DNA of 64,000 nt from Saccharum officinarum (GCA_020631735.1 CM036209.1:6175451-6239450); one strand, 5' to 3'; positions 1 to 10,947 are shown, numbered from the stretch's first letter. The notes: a model not told the origin generated them from the sequence alone. Made by a program: numbers and translations.

Positions 1-1260
1 GGAGAGGCTCTCATTAAACACACACCACACTTGAGCAACTCTCCTCCACATTTTGTACTTTTACTTTCATCCTTAGTAGTACTTAGAGCTAGAGAAAGCT
101 ACCTTGGAGGGCTTGACTCCTTGGAGAGGAATTTGGGTATGAATAAGAAAAATCTTTTCTCCAAATTCGTGCCTTTACTTTATCAATATAGCTTTGCTAT
201 GAAATTAGAGTATAGTTCCTATGATATGATCTTAGCATATAAACTAGTCTACAGTTTTTATGTTATGATCAAGTCATGTGGAACTTTATGCTTAATCATT
301 CATATCATGTAAATGAGTAAGAATAGAGCTATATTGATATGGTGGTTCATCGTGCTTTCGGGTGTGCCCAAGTCTCTTACCTATCGATCCGTAGGGTCGG
401 GGACCGCGGGGGACTTGGGTAGATTCTCTATATGCAAGCATGGTGCCCGAATACAAAGGATCAGGTGAATGCATTTCATGCCCCCCGATTGAGGGGTAGG
501 CGGCAAGTGGTGACAGCCCTATCTGTCCCTTGTTATCCCCCACGTTCGGGTATGGTGTAGGAGTACGTAAATTATCACATGAGGTTGCTGGCAGACCGGT
601 ACTCGGTGGTCTCCTGATCTATATCATGCCTAGCTCTATCTCTTGTTCATGTACCTATATGATTATTAGCTATTCTTTGCATAGTTGTATTAGGATGTAT
701 CAACTCCTTTTAGATTATTATTTTATTCTTTATTCTTGCTTCCTTCCTCTTCTACCCCTGAGATATGCTCATTGTGTGTGTCTACTATCCAAATCCACTA
801 CCGTTTACCCTTGCTATGAATTGGTCTATCATGCAGTCATGTTATCTTGTCCATATCCATGCTAGAGTTCCTCATACCATGCCTTCTTTTGGGAAAATGT
901 AAATGAACGATACCCGAATACCACTGGGTGAAATGCTCCAACAATAATTCCGTGCGCTTGCGGATTCTTTTTGTAGTCACTAAGAACTATCGGGTTGGTG
1001 TTTCTTGGTGCCGTTACTAAGAACCACAATTCTTAATAGCGATGCTAAGAAATGCCAACAAAACATTTCTAGTGCCGTTGCCAAGGATGGATTCTATCTC
1101 TAAACTTGGTAGTGACGTTAAGAAATGCCAACACCTAACCAAATTAAGAAGTTCATAGGTGATGATGAACCTTGCGATGAAGATGCTCTACAAGTCGTTT
1201 TTGACCTGCACAAATAAAGCAAGCCTTGTTCAACACAAGATGCATGCCCAAGCTCCAGAT
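1..1260 (+). mobile_element. 3' part of a Gypsy (Tat-like) LTR, PBS and start of internal region
   Basis: The end of the block has the layout of a Tat-type Gypsy LTR end: a 'ccgtgcgcttgcgga' phrase near 950, LTR end near 1000, then 'tttcttggtgccgttacta', a decayed form of the tRNA primer-binding site of the TGGCGCCGTTGCC type. The same phrase order is seen in the other Tat-like LTR at 14.8 kb on the opposite strand. After the PBS about 240 bases of probable 5' internal sequence follow, then homology is no longer recognisable. The 5' end of the LTR lies outside the window. No coding capacity is supported. Family placement is by recalled sequence style, not by search. Confidence 0.5.
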
Positions 1261-2092
1261 GAGTACATATTAATGCTATCAACTCAATAAAATATGAGCA
1301 AACCGAGTGTTTTGGTCATGCCTGGCATTTGGTTGCATTTACAATGTCTTTTTACTATATTTACAATTTCTTATTACTACATTTACAATGATCTATCGAC
1401 TGTAATTTATTGGACGGAGTGATGTAATTTGGGAATAAGACAACTTATATTTCTATGGATTACAGATATCAGATAAATATATGTCCAATTGTTCAGAAAA
1501 ATTACAAATTATTTATATGGATTGTAGATATTAGATAGAGATATACGCCAAATTGTTAACAAATGTCAAAGACAGAGCATACCAAAACGAAGATGGAAAC
1601 GGATGCAATGGATCGGAAGCTCAAAGAACAAACACCGATAATATCTGACGGTCACAAAATCACGTGCTAGGGATGTCCAAAACAAACGAATGTCAGTTAC
1701 CTTTTCTATACTGAACGGATCTACCCATATGATAGTTCTAGATCCAAATAGAGGTCTACAAAATGTTAACTTAAACTAGTGGTCCTAAACGGAATGCAAA
1801 CACAATGAGCAAGAGAGTTGTTGTTCTGCAATAGGGTGGAGGATAGGTTAGACTAAAAGGGGGCCATGTCCACCCCTACGTTCTGCAAGTTCACGCTTCA
1901 CCACTGTTCTGCAAGTTCTAAGACTCTAAGAGTACAGATTGCACAATTCCAGAAGGGGGCCATGGCCAATCCAAAGTTTATTTACCTCAGATGTACCAGC
2001 AGTGATGTTTGCGGAGGGAGCCACAGTATTATACAGACCCGATTGCCAAGTTTTCAGGGGACTTTACAAACTCTAATTTTGGTTGCCAACTT
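1261..2092. other. AT-rich intergenic stretch, nothing recognised
   Basis: No gene or terminal-repeat element is recognisable. Near 1330-1400 the phrase 'atttacaat' recurs three times. The short ORF at 1866-2108 has no domain and runs into the MITE, so it is not supported. Confidence 0.4.
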
Positions 2093-2364
2093 GGGCCTGT
2101 TTAGGTGATGTGGTTTATAAAACTGTAGTATCACAAAACTATGGTTTTATAAGCCAAAGAGAGACAAAACTATGGTTTAGAAAAGAGAGGTCATGAGTGG
2201 AGTTTCTAAAACTCCAAAAAGACTATAGTTTTGACAAAACCATGGTTTTAGAGACTACAAAATTGTTGCATCCAAACACCCAGTATTTTTTAAAAACCAA
2301 AGTATTTTGTAAAACCATAGTATTTCTATGATACTTGAAAAATACTTTGCATTCAAACAGGGCC
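2093..2364. mobile_element. MITE with GGGCCTGTTT / AAACAGGGCC ends
   Basis: The segment begins GGGCCTGTTTAGG and ends TTCAAACAGGGCC, which are inverted copies. The interior consists of variants of 'aaaactatggttttat' in both orientations. It has no coding capacity and is about 272 bp long. A target duplication was not clear, so the superfamily is open. Confidence 0.65.
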
Positions 2365-2465
2365 TTAACCTGATTGGTTGATAGCCAAAATTGCCATTAA
2401 CTAATATATTGGTTGTTGACAAACATTGTACAGTACTATAGGGGACTTAATATCATTAATATTTA

Positions 2466-2930
2466 GATGACTTCTATTACATTACAAGAGCAGCGCCATC
2501 CCACTTTTTGAAGTCATTTCATACTAACTTATATTCTACTTCTACATGACTTCACAATACAAGAGCAGTGCCATCCCACTGCTTGAAGTCATTTCATACT
2601 ACTAAGGCCCTGTTTGGTTTGGTTTTGTTAAAGTTTAATTCCCATCACATCAATGTTTCCTCAAATGCATGGAGTACTAAATGCAGACTAATTACATGCA
2701 TGTCGGCACAGATTAGGAGTAATTTACGAGACGAATCTATTAAGCCTAATTAATCCAAGATTAGAAATTTTTTGTCAAATAAGACAAAAGTGCTACAGTG
2801 TTTGTTAAACTTTAACACCCCAAACCAAACACCCCCTAACTTATATTCTACTTCTACATGACTTCACAATATATAAGATCAGTGTCATCCCGCTAATCAA
2901 AGTCATGATTGCTAATTGCATATATAGCTC
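2466..2930. repeat. Three direct repeats of a ~75-bp unit, split by a MITE
   Basis: The phrase 'acttatattctacttctacatgacttcacaat...agagcagtgccatcccact..gaagtcat' occurs three times, near 2466-2525, 2528-2600 and 2838-2910, with mild divergence. The Tourist MITE at 2606-2836 sits between units two and three, so the repeat predates that insertion. Confidence 0.65.
2606..2836. mobile_element. Tourist-like (PIF/Harbinger) MITE, 231 bp, TSD TAA
   Basis: The element starts GGCCCTGTTTGGTTTGG and ends CCAAACCAAACACCCCC. It is flanked on both sides by TAA (2603-2605 and 2837-2839), the 3-bp duplication typical of PIF/Harbinger MITEs. The interior carries 'gattaggagtaatttacgag' and 'gctacagtgtttgttaaac', shared with the copies at 3595, 20077 and 21834. 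Confidence 0.85.
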
Positions 2931-3594
2931 CTGTGTCAATTGGCACGCGCAGAACGGGTACACAGAACGTCTGCCGACGATGCATAGGGCCCTTCCTTCA
3001 CATCTAGCCCTCATTCCTCGCCAGGGCACGGTGGCGAACGGGAGCGCGTGGGGACCGTCGGTGCCAGTGATTTCTAGGATGTCGGAGATGCCGCAGAACC
3101 CCAAAGCACGCCGGAGGGCGACTGAGGGAGCTGCGAGCAGGGAGAGCAGGAGGGCGATAGAGGCGCCGGAGGCTGCACCGGCGGTTGGGCGACTGAGGCA
3201 CCGGAGACCAGCGCGCGCGGTTGGGCAACGAAGGCGCCGGCGCCCAATGCGAGTGGTAGGACGACTAAGACATCGGAGATGAGCGCTCGCGCCTAAAAGC
3301 GCATGAGGTCGCCTCATTGTGAGGAGACACGGTCCATCGGGAACGCTCCGGCCGAAGGTGAACGAGAACGGGAGGGGAAGGTCGTCATGGCGATGTGACG
3401 AGGAAGGCGTGGTTGGCGGAGTTGCAGTTGAGGTTGAGGATACTGGGGTGGCTAGGCGTGTGAGGGTGGAGAAGCCAACTAAGGGCATTTTAATAATGGG
3501 CGTAGCGTTGTACTTAAATGTGAAATGACAGGGAGCGTTGGGACGGTGCCTTGGTAATCGAACCGTGTTGTTCACTGGTACACAAATGAACTTA
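2841..3594. other. GC-rich stretch with short internal repeats, no supported gene
   Basis: This stretch between two Tourist MITEs is open for 244 codons on the minus strand (2841-3575). The open frame coincides with GC-rich, roughly 42-bp imperfect repeats near 3180-3280 ('ggttgggcgactgaggc' variants), and the translation is low-complexity Arg/Pro/Ala/Ser. I see no domain and treat the frame as compositional. Confidence 0.4.
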
Positions 3595-3825
3595 GGGGCT
3601 GTTTGGTTTATTTTTGTTAAAGTTTAACACCCATCACATCAATGTTCCCTCAAATGCATGGAGTACTAAATGTAGACTAATTGTATGTATGTCGCCACAG
3701 ATTAGGAGTAATTTACGAGACGAATCTATTAAGCCTAATTAGTCCAAATTTGAAAACTTTTTGTCAAATAAGACGAAAGTGCTACAGTGTTTGTTAAACT
3801 TTAACACCCCAAACCAAACACCCCC
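3595..3825. mobile_element. Tourist-like MITE, 231 bp, TSD TTA
   Basis: This is the same family and exact length as the copy at 2606-2836. It is bounded by GGGGCTGTTTGGTTT and AAACCAAACACCCCC and flanked by TTA at 3592-3594 and 3826-3828. The interiors of the two copies are nearly collinear, indicating young or recently active insertions. Confidence 0.85.
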
Positions 3826-3849
3826 TTAGATGACACAGAGTTTTATAGA

Positions 3850-4080
3850 TTGGAGGCGGGCACTTTTTTGGCCCGTCTCCATTATTGGCTGCTAGGCCAG
3901 CGCCCCACCAGCGCCCAAAGGCCCGCCTCCGTTAATGCTTAATGGAGGTGGGCGCCCTAATTTGCCTGCCTCCATTATTCAATTAACGGAGTCGAGCAAC
4001 TTAAAGCGATTGCCTTCGTTAAGGGCTAATTAATGGAGGCGGGCTGCGTTGCAGTGCCCGCCTCCATTATTCGTCTGCTA
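3850..4080. mobile_element. CACTA-like subterminal repeat block
   Basis: The motif 'taatggaggcgggc' and its inverse 'gcccgcctccattaat' occur about eight times in both orientations within 230 bp. Dense, mixed-orientation short motifs of this kind are typical of the subterminal regions of grass CACTA (En/Spm) transposons. I could not find the CACTA terminal sequence or a 3-bp target duplication, so this is a fragment or a related element. Confidence 0.5.
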
Positions 4081-4324
4081 TAAATGCACAGCCAGCCGCC
4101 CCCTCTTCTTCCTCCTCATGTCTCCTCTTCCAATTTTTAGGGTTTTGAGATCCAAAACCTTAAAAATTGTGCAAAATATAGGGGGAGGTGTCCAAATCGT
4201 GTGCAACGTCCAAGATCAAGTGCCATAGTGCACATCATAGCCGGACGATATGCTTACGTTAGTGCACCGTAGGATACGCCGAATCATGCGCGCTAGTGCC
4301 TTCGCACAAATAGCTATCGAACAA

Positions 4325-5065
4325 GTCTTTATTGATAAACTCCATTACAGTCGACATGTGTACAATAATAAACATATCTAACAAAAAATGTACAATAACA
4401 AAGAGCTGTCGAACAAGAGATGTACAATAACAAAGAGCTATCATGAAACTTCCTCTAACATTTGCTTGGAAGCAAGTGTAGCCACGCGATGAAACCAAGT
4501 AGAAGAGCTCTCAATCTTCGCAAAACCTTGTACCAAGCGGACACAAGAATCCCTAGAAGCGTCCTCACGAAACTTCCTCTAACATCCCCTGGGAGCAAGA
4601 TTAGCCACACGAGGAAACCAAGCGGAAGAGCTCTCAATCTTCACAAAACTTCCACTAACACCAAGGACGAGCGGACGTATAGCCGCGCGTAGGTGTTGGC
4701 GGAAGCTGATCTTGAAGGCCCTTTCGCAGCGGCGCTGGAGTCGATGCAGGACGAGGGAGGCCAAGGCGATGGGAAACTATGGGTAACTAAAGGATTTCTC
4801 TTGTTTTTCTAATGCTAAGGGAGGAAGAAGGATTGGACACACATTTCCAAAACGCTCCGGGATGTCCTCTTATCCTCATGAGAAGTTCGCATCAGCACAA
4901 TGCGTCTCACATTGGTGCAAACTTCATCATGAGGATAAGAGGCCATTCAGGAGCGAGGAGCCTACGTGAAACTCAAGGTGTTTTGTCCAATTTTTCTGAT
5001 GCTAAGGGAGGAAGAAGCATTGGAGTTTGCTAGAGAGGCTCCCCTTACCTTGGCTTAAATAGCCC
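4325..5065 (-). pseudogene. Copy 1 of an unrecognised small-gene family (start codon TTG, partly duplicated)
   Basis: Read on the minus strand, the copy has a TATA-like box GCTATTTAAGCC (5052-5064), a leader with 'cttcctcccttagcatcag', a short open frame (4764-4579, 61 codons) and AATAAA at 4328-4334. The frame reads -ASLVLHRLQRRCERAFKISF- at its start, but the codon equivalent to ATG is TTG. The leader phrase occurs twice (near 5000 and 4820), and 'gtggaagttttgtga'-type phrases recur downstream, so this copy has suffered internal duplication. The function is unknown; the predicted peptide is short, basic and probably helical. Copies 2 and 3 lie downstream in window coordinates in the same orientation. 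Calling it a gene family is my inference from the shared layout. Confidence 0.5.
4866..4942. repeat. Hairpin-forming inverted repeat in leader of copy 1
   Basis: CCTCTTATCCTCATGAGAAG is followed about 35 bases later by its near-complement, ending TCATGAGGATAAGAGG. The arms are about 22-25 bp with small bulges and a loop containing 'cacaatgcgtctcac'. The loop phrase recurs at about 6880-6895 in copy 2 without the arms. Confidence 0.7.
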
Positions 5066-5089
5066 CACCACAACACTTGCGCGGGGAAG

Positions 5090-5760
5090 GCAACAGTCAA
5101 GGTCCGTGACATCCGTGGCTACCCATGCGAGTCACGGCCGATGGAGCGGTGAATACGATGAGATTTAGATTCCCTGGCACATTTGATTCATTGCCAAATT
5201 TCATCCTCATCTAAAATAGCACATAATGACGCACAACACCTAGCGGACCAAAGGACGCGCGCATGCATACATGGGAAGTCGGAGTCCATGGGGAAGATTC
5301 AAATTCAAATACCCTCGCACGTGTACAACGTATGATACGATGATTGTTCAAATCAAATCACCGTTGCTTACTACAAGAACCAGTGCCGTTTGAACTAATA
5401 GCGCACATGTACACCGTATGATACGCCCATTTACCTAAACCGCACAAAGTCTCACTCTCCATGTCATGATTCACCATTGACACAAATCATTGAACAACTA
5501 GCAAATCATACGTAGTTGCAGACGAGTTCATGGCGGTTAATATATCACTACGTGCGGTTAGTTCATACTATAAAATAGGACTTAAATGACGCCCCACTAC
5601 TACAGTCAAGGTCCGTGACTTTCCTGGTCACCCACGTGACTCACGGAAGACAGAGTGAAGAAAACGATGCGGTTCAGATTCCCTGGCACATTTGATTCCA
5701 TGCCACATTTCATCCTCATCTAAAACTGGGCTTAATGCGCACATGGGAAGTCACCATTAC
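5090..5760. other. Duplicated upstream region of the small-gene array
   Basis: The block 'gtcaaggtccgtgac...gattccctggcacatttgattc..tgccacatttcatcctcatc' occurs at 5095-5225 and again at 5604-5735. Diverged copies lie at 7186-7315 and partly near 8385-8450, each upstream (minus-strand sense) of a TATA-like box. The second copy contains CCACGTGACTCACGG, with an ACGT-core element. It is probably promoter-proximal sequence duplicated along with the genes. Confidence 0.5.
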
Positions 5761-5767
5761 ATACTAA

Positions 5768-6122
5768 GGCCCTATTTGGTTTGGACCTCCTAAACTTTAG
5801 TCACCTAAACTAGGGACTAAACTAAGTCACACAGTGTTTGGTTTGTTGGACTAAAAGGTACTAAACCTGACACCATCATGTTTAAGATGACCAAAAAGCC
5901 CCTAATTAAAGCTAGCTGCTGCCCCTGGGAGATTTGGCGCCCTGGCATAAATGAGGTGCATTCCCTGTCCAAAGTAGTGTTTAGTCCCTTCTAGTCACAA
6001 TTTGGTGACTAGATGACTAAAGGTCATTTAGTCCCATTTAGTCATAGTGTTTGGCTAAAAAGTAACTAAAAGAGACTAAATTTAGGTGAATAAAGTTTAG
6101 GAGGGCCAAACCAAACAGGGCC
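5768..6122. mobile_element. Tourist-like MITE with long terminal inverted repeats, 355 bp, TSD TAA
   Basis: The left end GGCCCTATTTGGTTTGG-CCTCCTAAACTTTAGTCACC matches in inverse the right end TTTAGGTGAATAAAGTTTAGGAGGGCCAAACCAAACAGGGCC. TAA lies on both sides (5765-5767 and 6123-6125). The interior is a series of 'ctaaa..gactaaa' phrases. There is no coding capacity. It sits between copies 1 and 2 of the small-gene array. Confidence 0.88.
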
Positions 6123-6296
6123 TAAGAGAACTTGTGCTATTTGATAGCACACATGTGCACCCTTTGATACGGTTGTTTACCTAAATCGATCACCGTTAGT
6201 TACTTCGAAAACTGGTGTCATCTGATCTAATTGTGCACATGTTACACCATCTCTTGTTCTACCCGACTGTAACTAAAAAATGCTGAATTAGGTAAC

Positions 6297-7160
6297 TTTT
6301 TATTGATAAACTCCATTACATTCGATAGGTGTACAATAACAATGACATATTGAATACTACCAGATGTACAATAACAAAGACCTTTCAAGTATGGGGTTTA
6401 CCCATACCAGACTACATAGGAGAATGCAACCGAGAACAGCCTCGCAAAACTTCCTCTAACATCCCCCTAGGAGCAGTGGGAGGACGCGGAGAAGCAGATC
6501 CACGAGGACACCTATTCTCATAGCTGATTACTCCACACGAGAGAGGATCGCCCAGTACCGACGGACGACCAAGGCCTTGTGTGCATGTTGTCAGATTAAC
6601 CTCAATCCACATGTGTGAGGGTGCATTGGGGTGGAATTTAATTCAAGTTCCACTCCAATCCACCCCAACACATGTATTGATGCGAATCTGACTACATCTA
6701 AACAAGGCCCAAGTCGTCGAATAGATACATGGGGCCGTGCAGGGCATGTGTTTATGATGTTTTAGAACCCATGGACTGCTCGACTGGCTGAGGTCCACTG
6801 CGGGTTGGAGGCGGAGCTTTCAGGAATGGAGGCACTTAGGCATGGTGGTTGCTTCGTCGTCATGTAGGAAGCATCAGAACAATGCGTCTCACGTCGCAAC
6901 GAAGGGTGTGGGTGCACTTCGGAAAACTTCCACTAACACCCAAGACGAGTGGACATATAGCCATGCCTAGGTGTTGGCGGAAGCTGATCTTGAAGACCTT
7001 CTCTCAGTGGCACTGGAGTCGATGGAGGACGAGCGAAGCCATGGCGATGGGAGACTACGCGCAACTAAAGGTTTTCTCTGGTTTGTCTGATGATGCTAAG
7101 GGACGAAGAAGGTTTCGAGTGAGCTTGAGAGGCTCCCCTTACCTTGCTTAAATATGCCCA
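6297..7160 (-). pseudogene. Copy 2 of the unrecognised small-gene family (premature stop)
   Basis: On the minus strand there is a TATA-like GCATATTTAAGC (7146-7158), a leader with 'cttcgtcccttagcatcatcag', an ATG at 7042-7040, and AATAAA at 6299-6305. The frame reads MASLVLHRLQCH and then hits TGA after 12 residues. Beyond the stop the same frame resumes -EKVFKISFRQHL- like copy 1, so one nonsense change has broken it. Matching blocks follow the same order as in copies 1 and 3, including the 'cttccactaacacc' phrase and the 'gtacaataacaaagacct' repeats before the poly(A) signal. Function is unknown. The conserved ATG context and poly(A) signal argue for a former Pol II gene rather than a plain repeat. 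Confidence 0.5.
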
Positions 7161-7499
7161 CTTCAAGGTGTGAATGGGGAAGCCAACAATCAAAATCCGT
7201 GACCACTTTCTAGCGCGGTCGCCCGCGCGGGTCACGGGCGACGAAGCAGGGAAGACGAGACGGCCAATTTGATTCCTTAGCACATTTGATTCCCTGCCAC
7301 GTTTCATCCTCGTCTAGAATAGGAGATGCATGAGATTCCTTGGCACCCTGGCACATTTTCTTCCCTGCCACGTATGATACGCCGATTGTTCAAATAAAAT
7401 CACCGTTAGTTACTACGACAACCAGTGCCATTTGATGTATTAGCACACAAGTAGACCGTATGATACGCCCATTTACGTAAACTGCTCACCATTAGTAAA

Positions 7500-8305
7500 A
7501 TTTTATTAATAACTTCAGTTACATTCCACAGTTGTACAATAACAAAGACCTATCAAAGACTACTGGGTGTACAATAACAAAGACCTGTCGAGTACAGGTA
7601 CATCCCATAGTCGATTGATAACCTGTTGAGTATGGAGCCCAACAGAAGATCTGCAATCATCAAGGTGATGGCCTACTAGGCCACAGATAAGGAGAGAAGG
7701 ACGAGGCAGCACCCCGCAAAACTTCCACCAGCATCTCAGTGAGGTGCTTTACCTTCCTTGCTACACCTCTCATGGTCAGAGGAGGCATGGGAGAGAAGCG
7801 CTGCTGTCGTCGCTACTGCTCCAGAGGAAGGAGGATCACCAGGGCATCGAAACTGATGAACCGACGGCAGCAGGGCTGCACAGGGCAGAAAGGTGGCATC
7901 TGTATATACATGACGACATCACCTTCCTAGCGGCCTTGCGCTCATTGAAGCCATCATAGGAGCCACCACCGGCATTCCAGCAGCCCCAATGAAGCCCAGC
8001 AATGCCAAACTACAGAAACCAAAGTGTATTCAGTACCCCTGGCTTGCCCAAATAAGCGACCGCCCTTAATCGTAAAACTTCCACTAGCACCTAGATCGAG
8101 CAGCCTCCACTGTGCCTAGATGCCGGATGTACCCAATCTTCAAGGCCTTCTCCGAACGCCGCTGCTGTCGCCGGAGGAGTTGGAGAAGGAGCACCATGGC
8201 GATGAAGAGAATAAAGATGGTTCGCTCGAGAGATTTGTCTGTATCTAAGGAGGAAGAGTGTGTAGATTGCCAAGAGGCGGATGCAGACCCAGCTTAAATA
8301 GGCCA
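7500..8305 (-). CDS. Copy 3 of the unrecognised small-gene family (37-aa ORF, 8197-8084)
   Basis: On the minus strand there is a TATA-like CCTATTTAAGCT (8291-8303), a leader, an ATG at 8197-8195 and a TAG at 8086-8084, giving a 37-residue peptide, and AATAAA at 7502-7507. The peptide begins MVLLLQLLRRQQRR and contains -EKALKI-, aligning with -ERAFKIS- of copy 1 and -EKVFKIS- of copy 2. It is the only copy with both an ATG and no internal stop. I recognise no family; it is basic, Leu-rich at the N-terminus and lacks a convincing cleavage site. Splicing within the 800-bp unit cannot be excluded, because several GT-rich phrases follow the stop. It could equally be a decayed non-autonomous element carrying host-like signals. 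Confidence 0.4.
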
Positions 8306-8436
8306 ACCTTGAAGATGAAGATGCGGAACGCCGGTTCCTGGCGAAAGTATTGAGACGGTGTTGGAAGTTGGGACATTGAACATTCACGCTGAGTCAGCGT
8401 TGCATACGGTGTGGTTTAGATTCCCTGGCATCGTCA

Positions 8437-8648
8437 TCTGTATTCTGTAACATGACTTAATGACTGTAGCTTCACTGTAGCGGGAGCCAGAGGAGCCCAA
8501 AATGCAGCTCCTCCGATGAATGGCTCTGTGAGAGAGGGAAGGGGGAGAGAAAAAAAATCGGCTCGTGTAAACAGTGTCAGCACAGTAGCAGTACAGTGTC
8601 ATAGCAGATGGATTCGGAGCCGTCCGGAGCTGCACCAAACGGGGCCTT
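8437..8648. mobile_element. MITE fragment with CAAACGGGGCC end
   Basis: The right end 'ccggagctgcaccaaacggggcc' followed by TTA, and the interior 'gtagcgggagccagaggagcc', are typical of a common grass MITE family. The matching left terminus is not recognisable, so this is a truncated or diverged copy. Confidence 0.4.
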
Positions 8649-9339
8649 AGTATAGGAGTCCATGAGAGCTTTGAGGGCCGGTGTCTTTTCCTCCCAATCG
8701 ACGCCGTTTGTCTTTCTCGTGGTGTCGTTCGACAACCGATGCATCATCATGCCCCGCCACTAGTAAATCGATCGTCTTCTCACCTACTCACCCAAGTGCG
8801 GAGTGCCTGCCGCTGCCACCCGTCACTAACGACCGGACGTGCGAGTGCGACAAGCAGGACCACGGACATGGACATCCGGCTGCCCATCACTGCATTAACC
8901 TATCACAATTCATGATCGCCATTCAGGTCAGTTCGTTACTAATGTATTCATTCAGTCGATTTTTTTTTGTTATTTCTTTAGGGCTTTTAGGCCAGCTTTT
9001 GCCATTTTGTGCAACTTTAACTTTTATAGGCTTGGGTTCCTTTCTATTAATATTATAGAAGTAATAGGCTATCGGTAGGCGTAGATAGGCTATCTTATTT
9101 GTTTAGTTGTTTTTCTTGTATTATTGATTATTAATTTATTATGGTTATAGAATGCTCTGAATTTTTAATTAAGTATATTTATTTTTCATGTTAGATATTG
9201 TTTAAAAATATTTATTGGGTACACAGAAAAATTAGTTTAATAGGTCCTTGCCACCTTGCTTGATTAAAAGCCCTTAAAATTGTAGAGAAGGCCCTGACTA
9301 GAGAGGTCTGTATATATGGCCACGAGTCTGTGACTGTAG
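8649..9339. other. No gene recognised
   Basis: The ORF at 8681-9058 begins in mildly GC-rich sequence and ends in a T-rich stretch whose translation is hydrophobic by composition. No domain, splice pattern or terminal repeats are visible. Confidence 0.35.
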
Positions 9340-9876
9340 CCAACTAATGCAGCGTTGTTTTCATGCCTACAGTCACCCCACCAAATGTCCCCCGCAGAGA
9401 GTCTTTTGATCCATCTACCCCAAATTATGCACCAAGAAAAACATCTCTACGAAAACGAATAGTCCAGATGATTTCTGAGTCTTCCCTCTCCTTACTCACA
9501 TCTAACGGATAGAATCGTCTGTATGGTTCTCCTCATCCCTCCCATCCCCCACGCCTGCGCCCAGCCCTCCATGCTTGCGCCCCACAACCACAGTTCAATC
9601 CCTCATGTTGTCTTTTTTCCCCTTTTTTCGCCTCTTCTTCGCCCGACTCCTCCTCTCCCCTCCTCTCCCCCATGCCCAGCACCAGGGATTAGGGTTGGAA
9701 CCCTAACCGCTTAGCACTAGGGAGCCGCCGCCGGTGGGAGGGGACACCGCCACCATTGGAGTCATCCATGTCTCCACATCTTGGTGCATAATTTGGGGTG
9801 GATGGATCAAAAGACTCTCAGCGGGGGACATTTGGTGGGGTGGCTGTAGGCATGAAAACAAAGGTGCGTTAGTAGG
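9340..9876. mobile_element. Non-autonomous element with ~97-bp terminal inverted repeats (MULE-like)
   Basis: The left arm (9340-9437) and right arm (about 9779-9876) are inverted copies of about 97 bp with few mismatches. They share 'gttttcatgcctacag', 'caccccaccaaatgtccccc' and 'ccccaaattatgcaccaag'. Long TIRs around a short GC-rich interior fit a Mutator-like element. Only a 4-bp flanking match (gtag at 9336-9339 and 9877-9880) was found, so the superfamily is not proven. The interior (about 340 bp) has no recognisable coding sequence. Confidence 0.75.
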
Positions 9877-10700
9877 GTAGATGAAATATGTTCTTTCATT
9901 TGCTTATCATTTGACAACAGTCTTTTGGTTGGAGAGAAGCCAGATATATTAGCACTCACCGGACTTGCAATTTGAAGAGCACCGCCCTGACTTAGCTAAC
10001 AATGTGACTCTGTTTGTTTTATTTTTTACAAAGTTTATCTTATTTTATATTTTACCGTAGCATTAGCACGGACAATATACAAAGAGAGGGAGACGTATGA
10101 CAATGCCGGCTGCAGTGATCAGCTAGAGTCATTCTTTGCTTGATAAACAGTTCAGACAAATGTGCCGTTCACAGGATCGCACGAGTCACTGCTATAGCTT
10201 TCATATATCCTTTATAACCTGGTCCCTGGATTTGGCTGCAGCAGATCAGATGCGGCCAGGAGCCTTCCAAGCTCGCACAGTATGTGCATGCCGCTGAAAA
10301 AGCACTGAGGCAGGCAGGCAAGCAAGGCATATGTCCGAGGTACCACCAACTAACCACAGACACGCATGCATGTGCCTACAGGCTAGCTTTTCGCATGTGT
10401 ACGAGTAACGAATTGATCATAGCATCTGACTGGTCTGGGAGCCTTTTCTTTTTCTTTTCCCCCTCACTTTCCTATGTTACGTGCGACTGGAAATATTCTT
10501 ATTCTTCCTGCGGTCTTTTGAAATTATATTAGAAACAACTCGGAAGTCTTGGCCTTGCAATCCGATTGACTCTGATCAGGACAGAATAATCAACTAACAA
10601 TTGTTTTCTTCTCTCCGCTTCTCCAATTTTATATATCTTGCCTGTTAACGCACAAGATTCCATGCATATTGCTGCTGGAACAAGGACGACACGCAAAATC
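9877..10700. other. No gene recognised
   Basis: This is intergenic sequence. The 64-82 codon ORFs on either strand have no domain, no paired terminal repeats and no convincing splice or poly(A) arrangement. Confidence 0.35.
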
Positions 10701-10739
10701 TCGGTAAGGTCCCTACCCTAGTAGGGAACAAGCAATTAC

Positions 10740-10947
10740 TGCCATGCATGTCTAAACCTGGTATCACTACCAGAATTAGGTCTGGCACGAAGAAAATGAG
10801 CCTGGCTATCACTGGTTTCAAACCCGGCAGTGAAACAATAATATCACTGCTGGTAGTGATACGACGAGTGTCACTGGCGGGTCCTGCTTCAACCCGGTAA
10901 TGATAGCATGAGTGTCACTGCCAGATAAAATACAACATCCGACAGTA

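Noticed and set aside
2841..3575. 244-codon minus-strand ORF
   Set aside because: Low-complexity Arg/Pro/Ala/Ser translation over short GC-rich repeats, opposite-strand ORFs of similar length, no domain.
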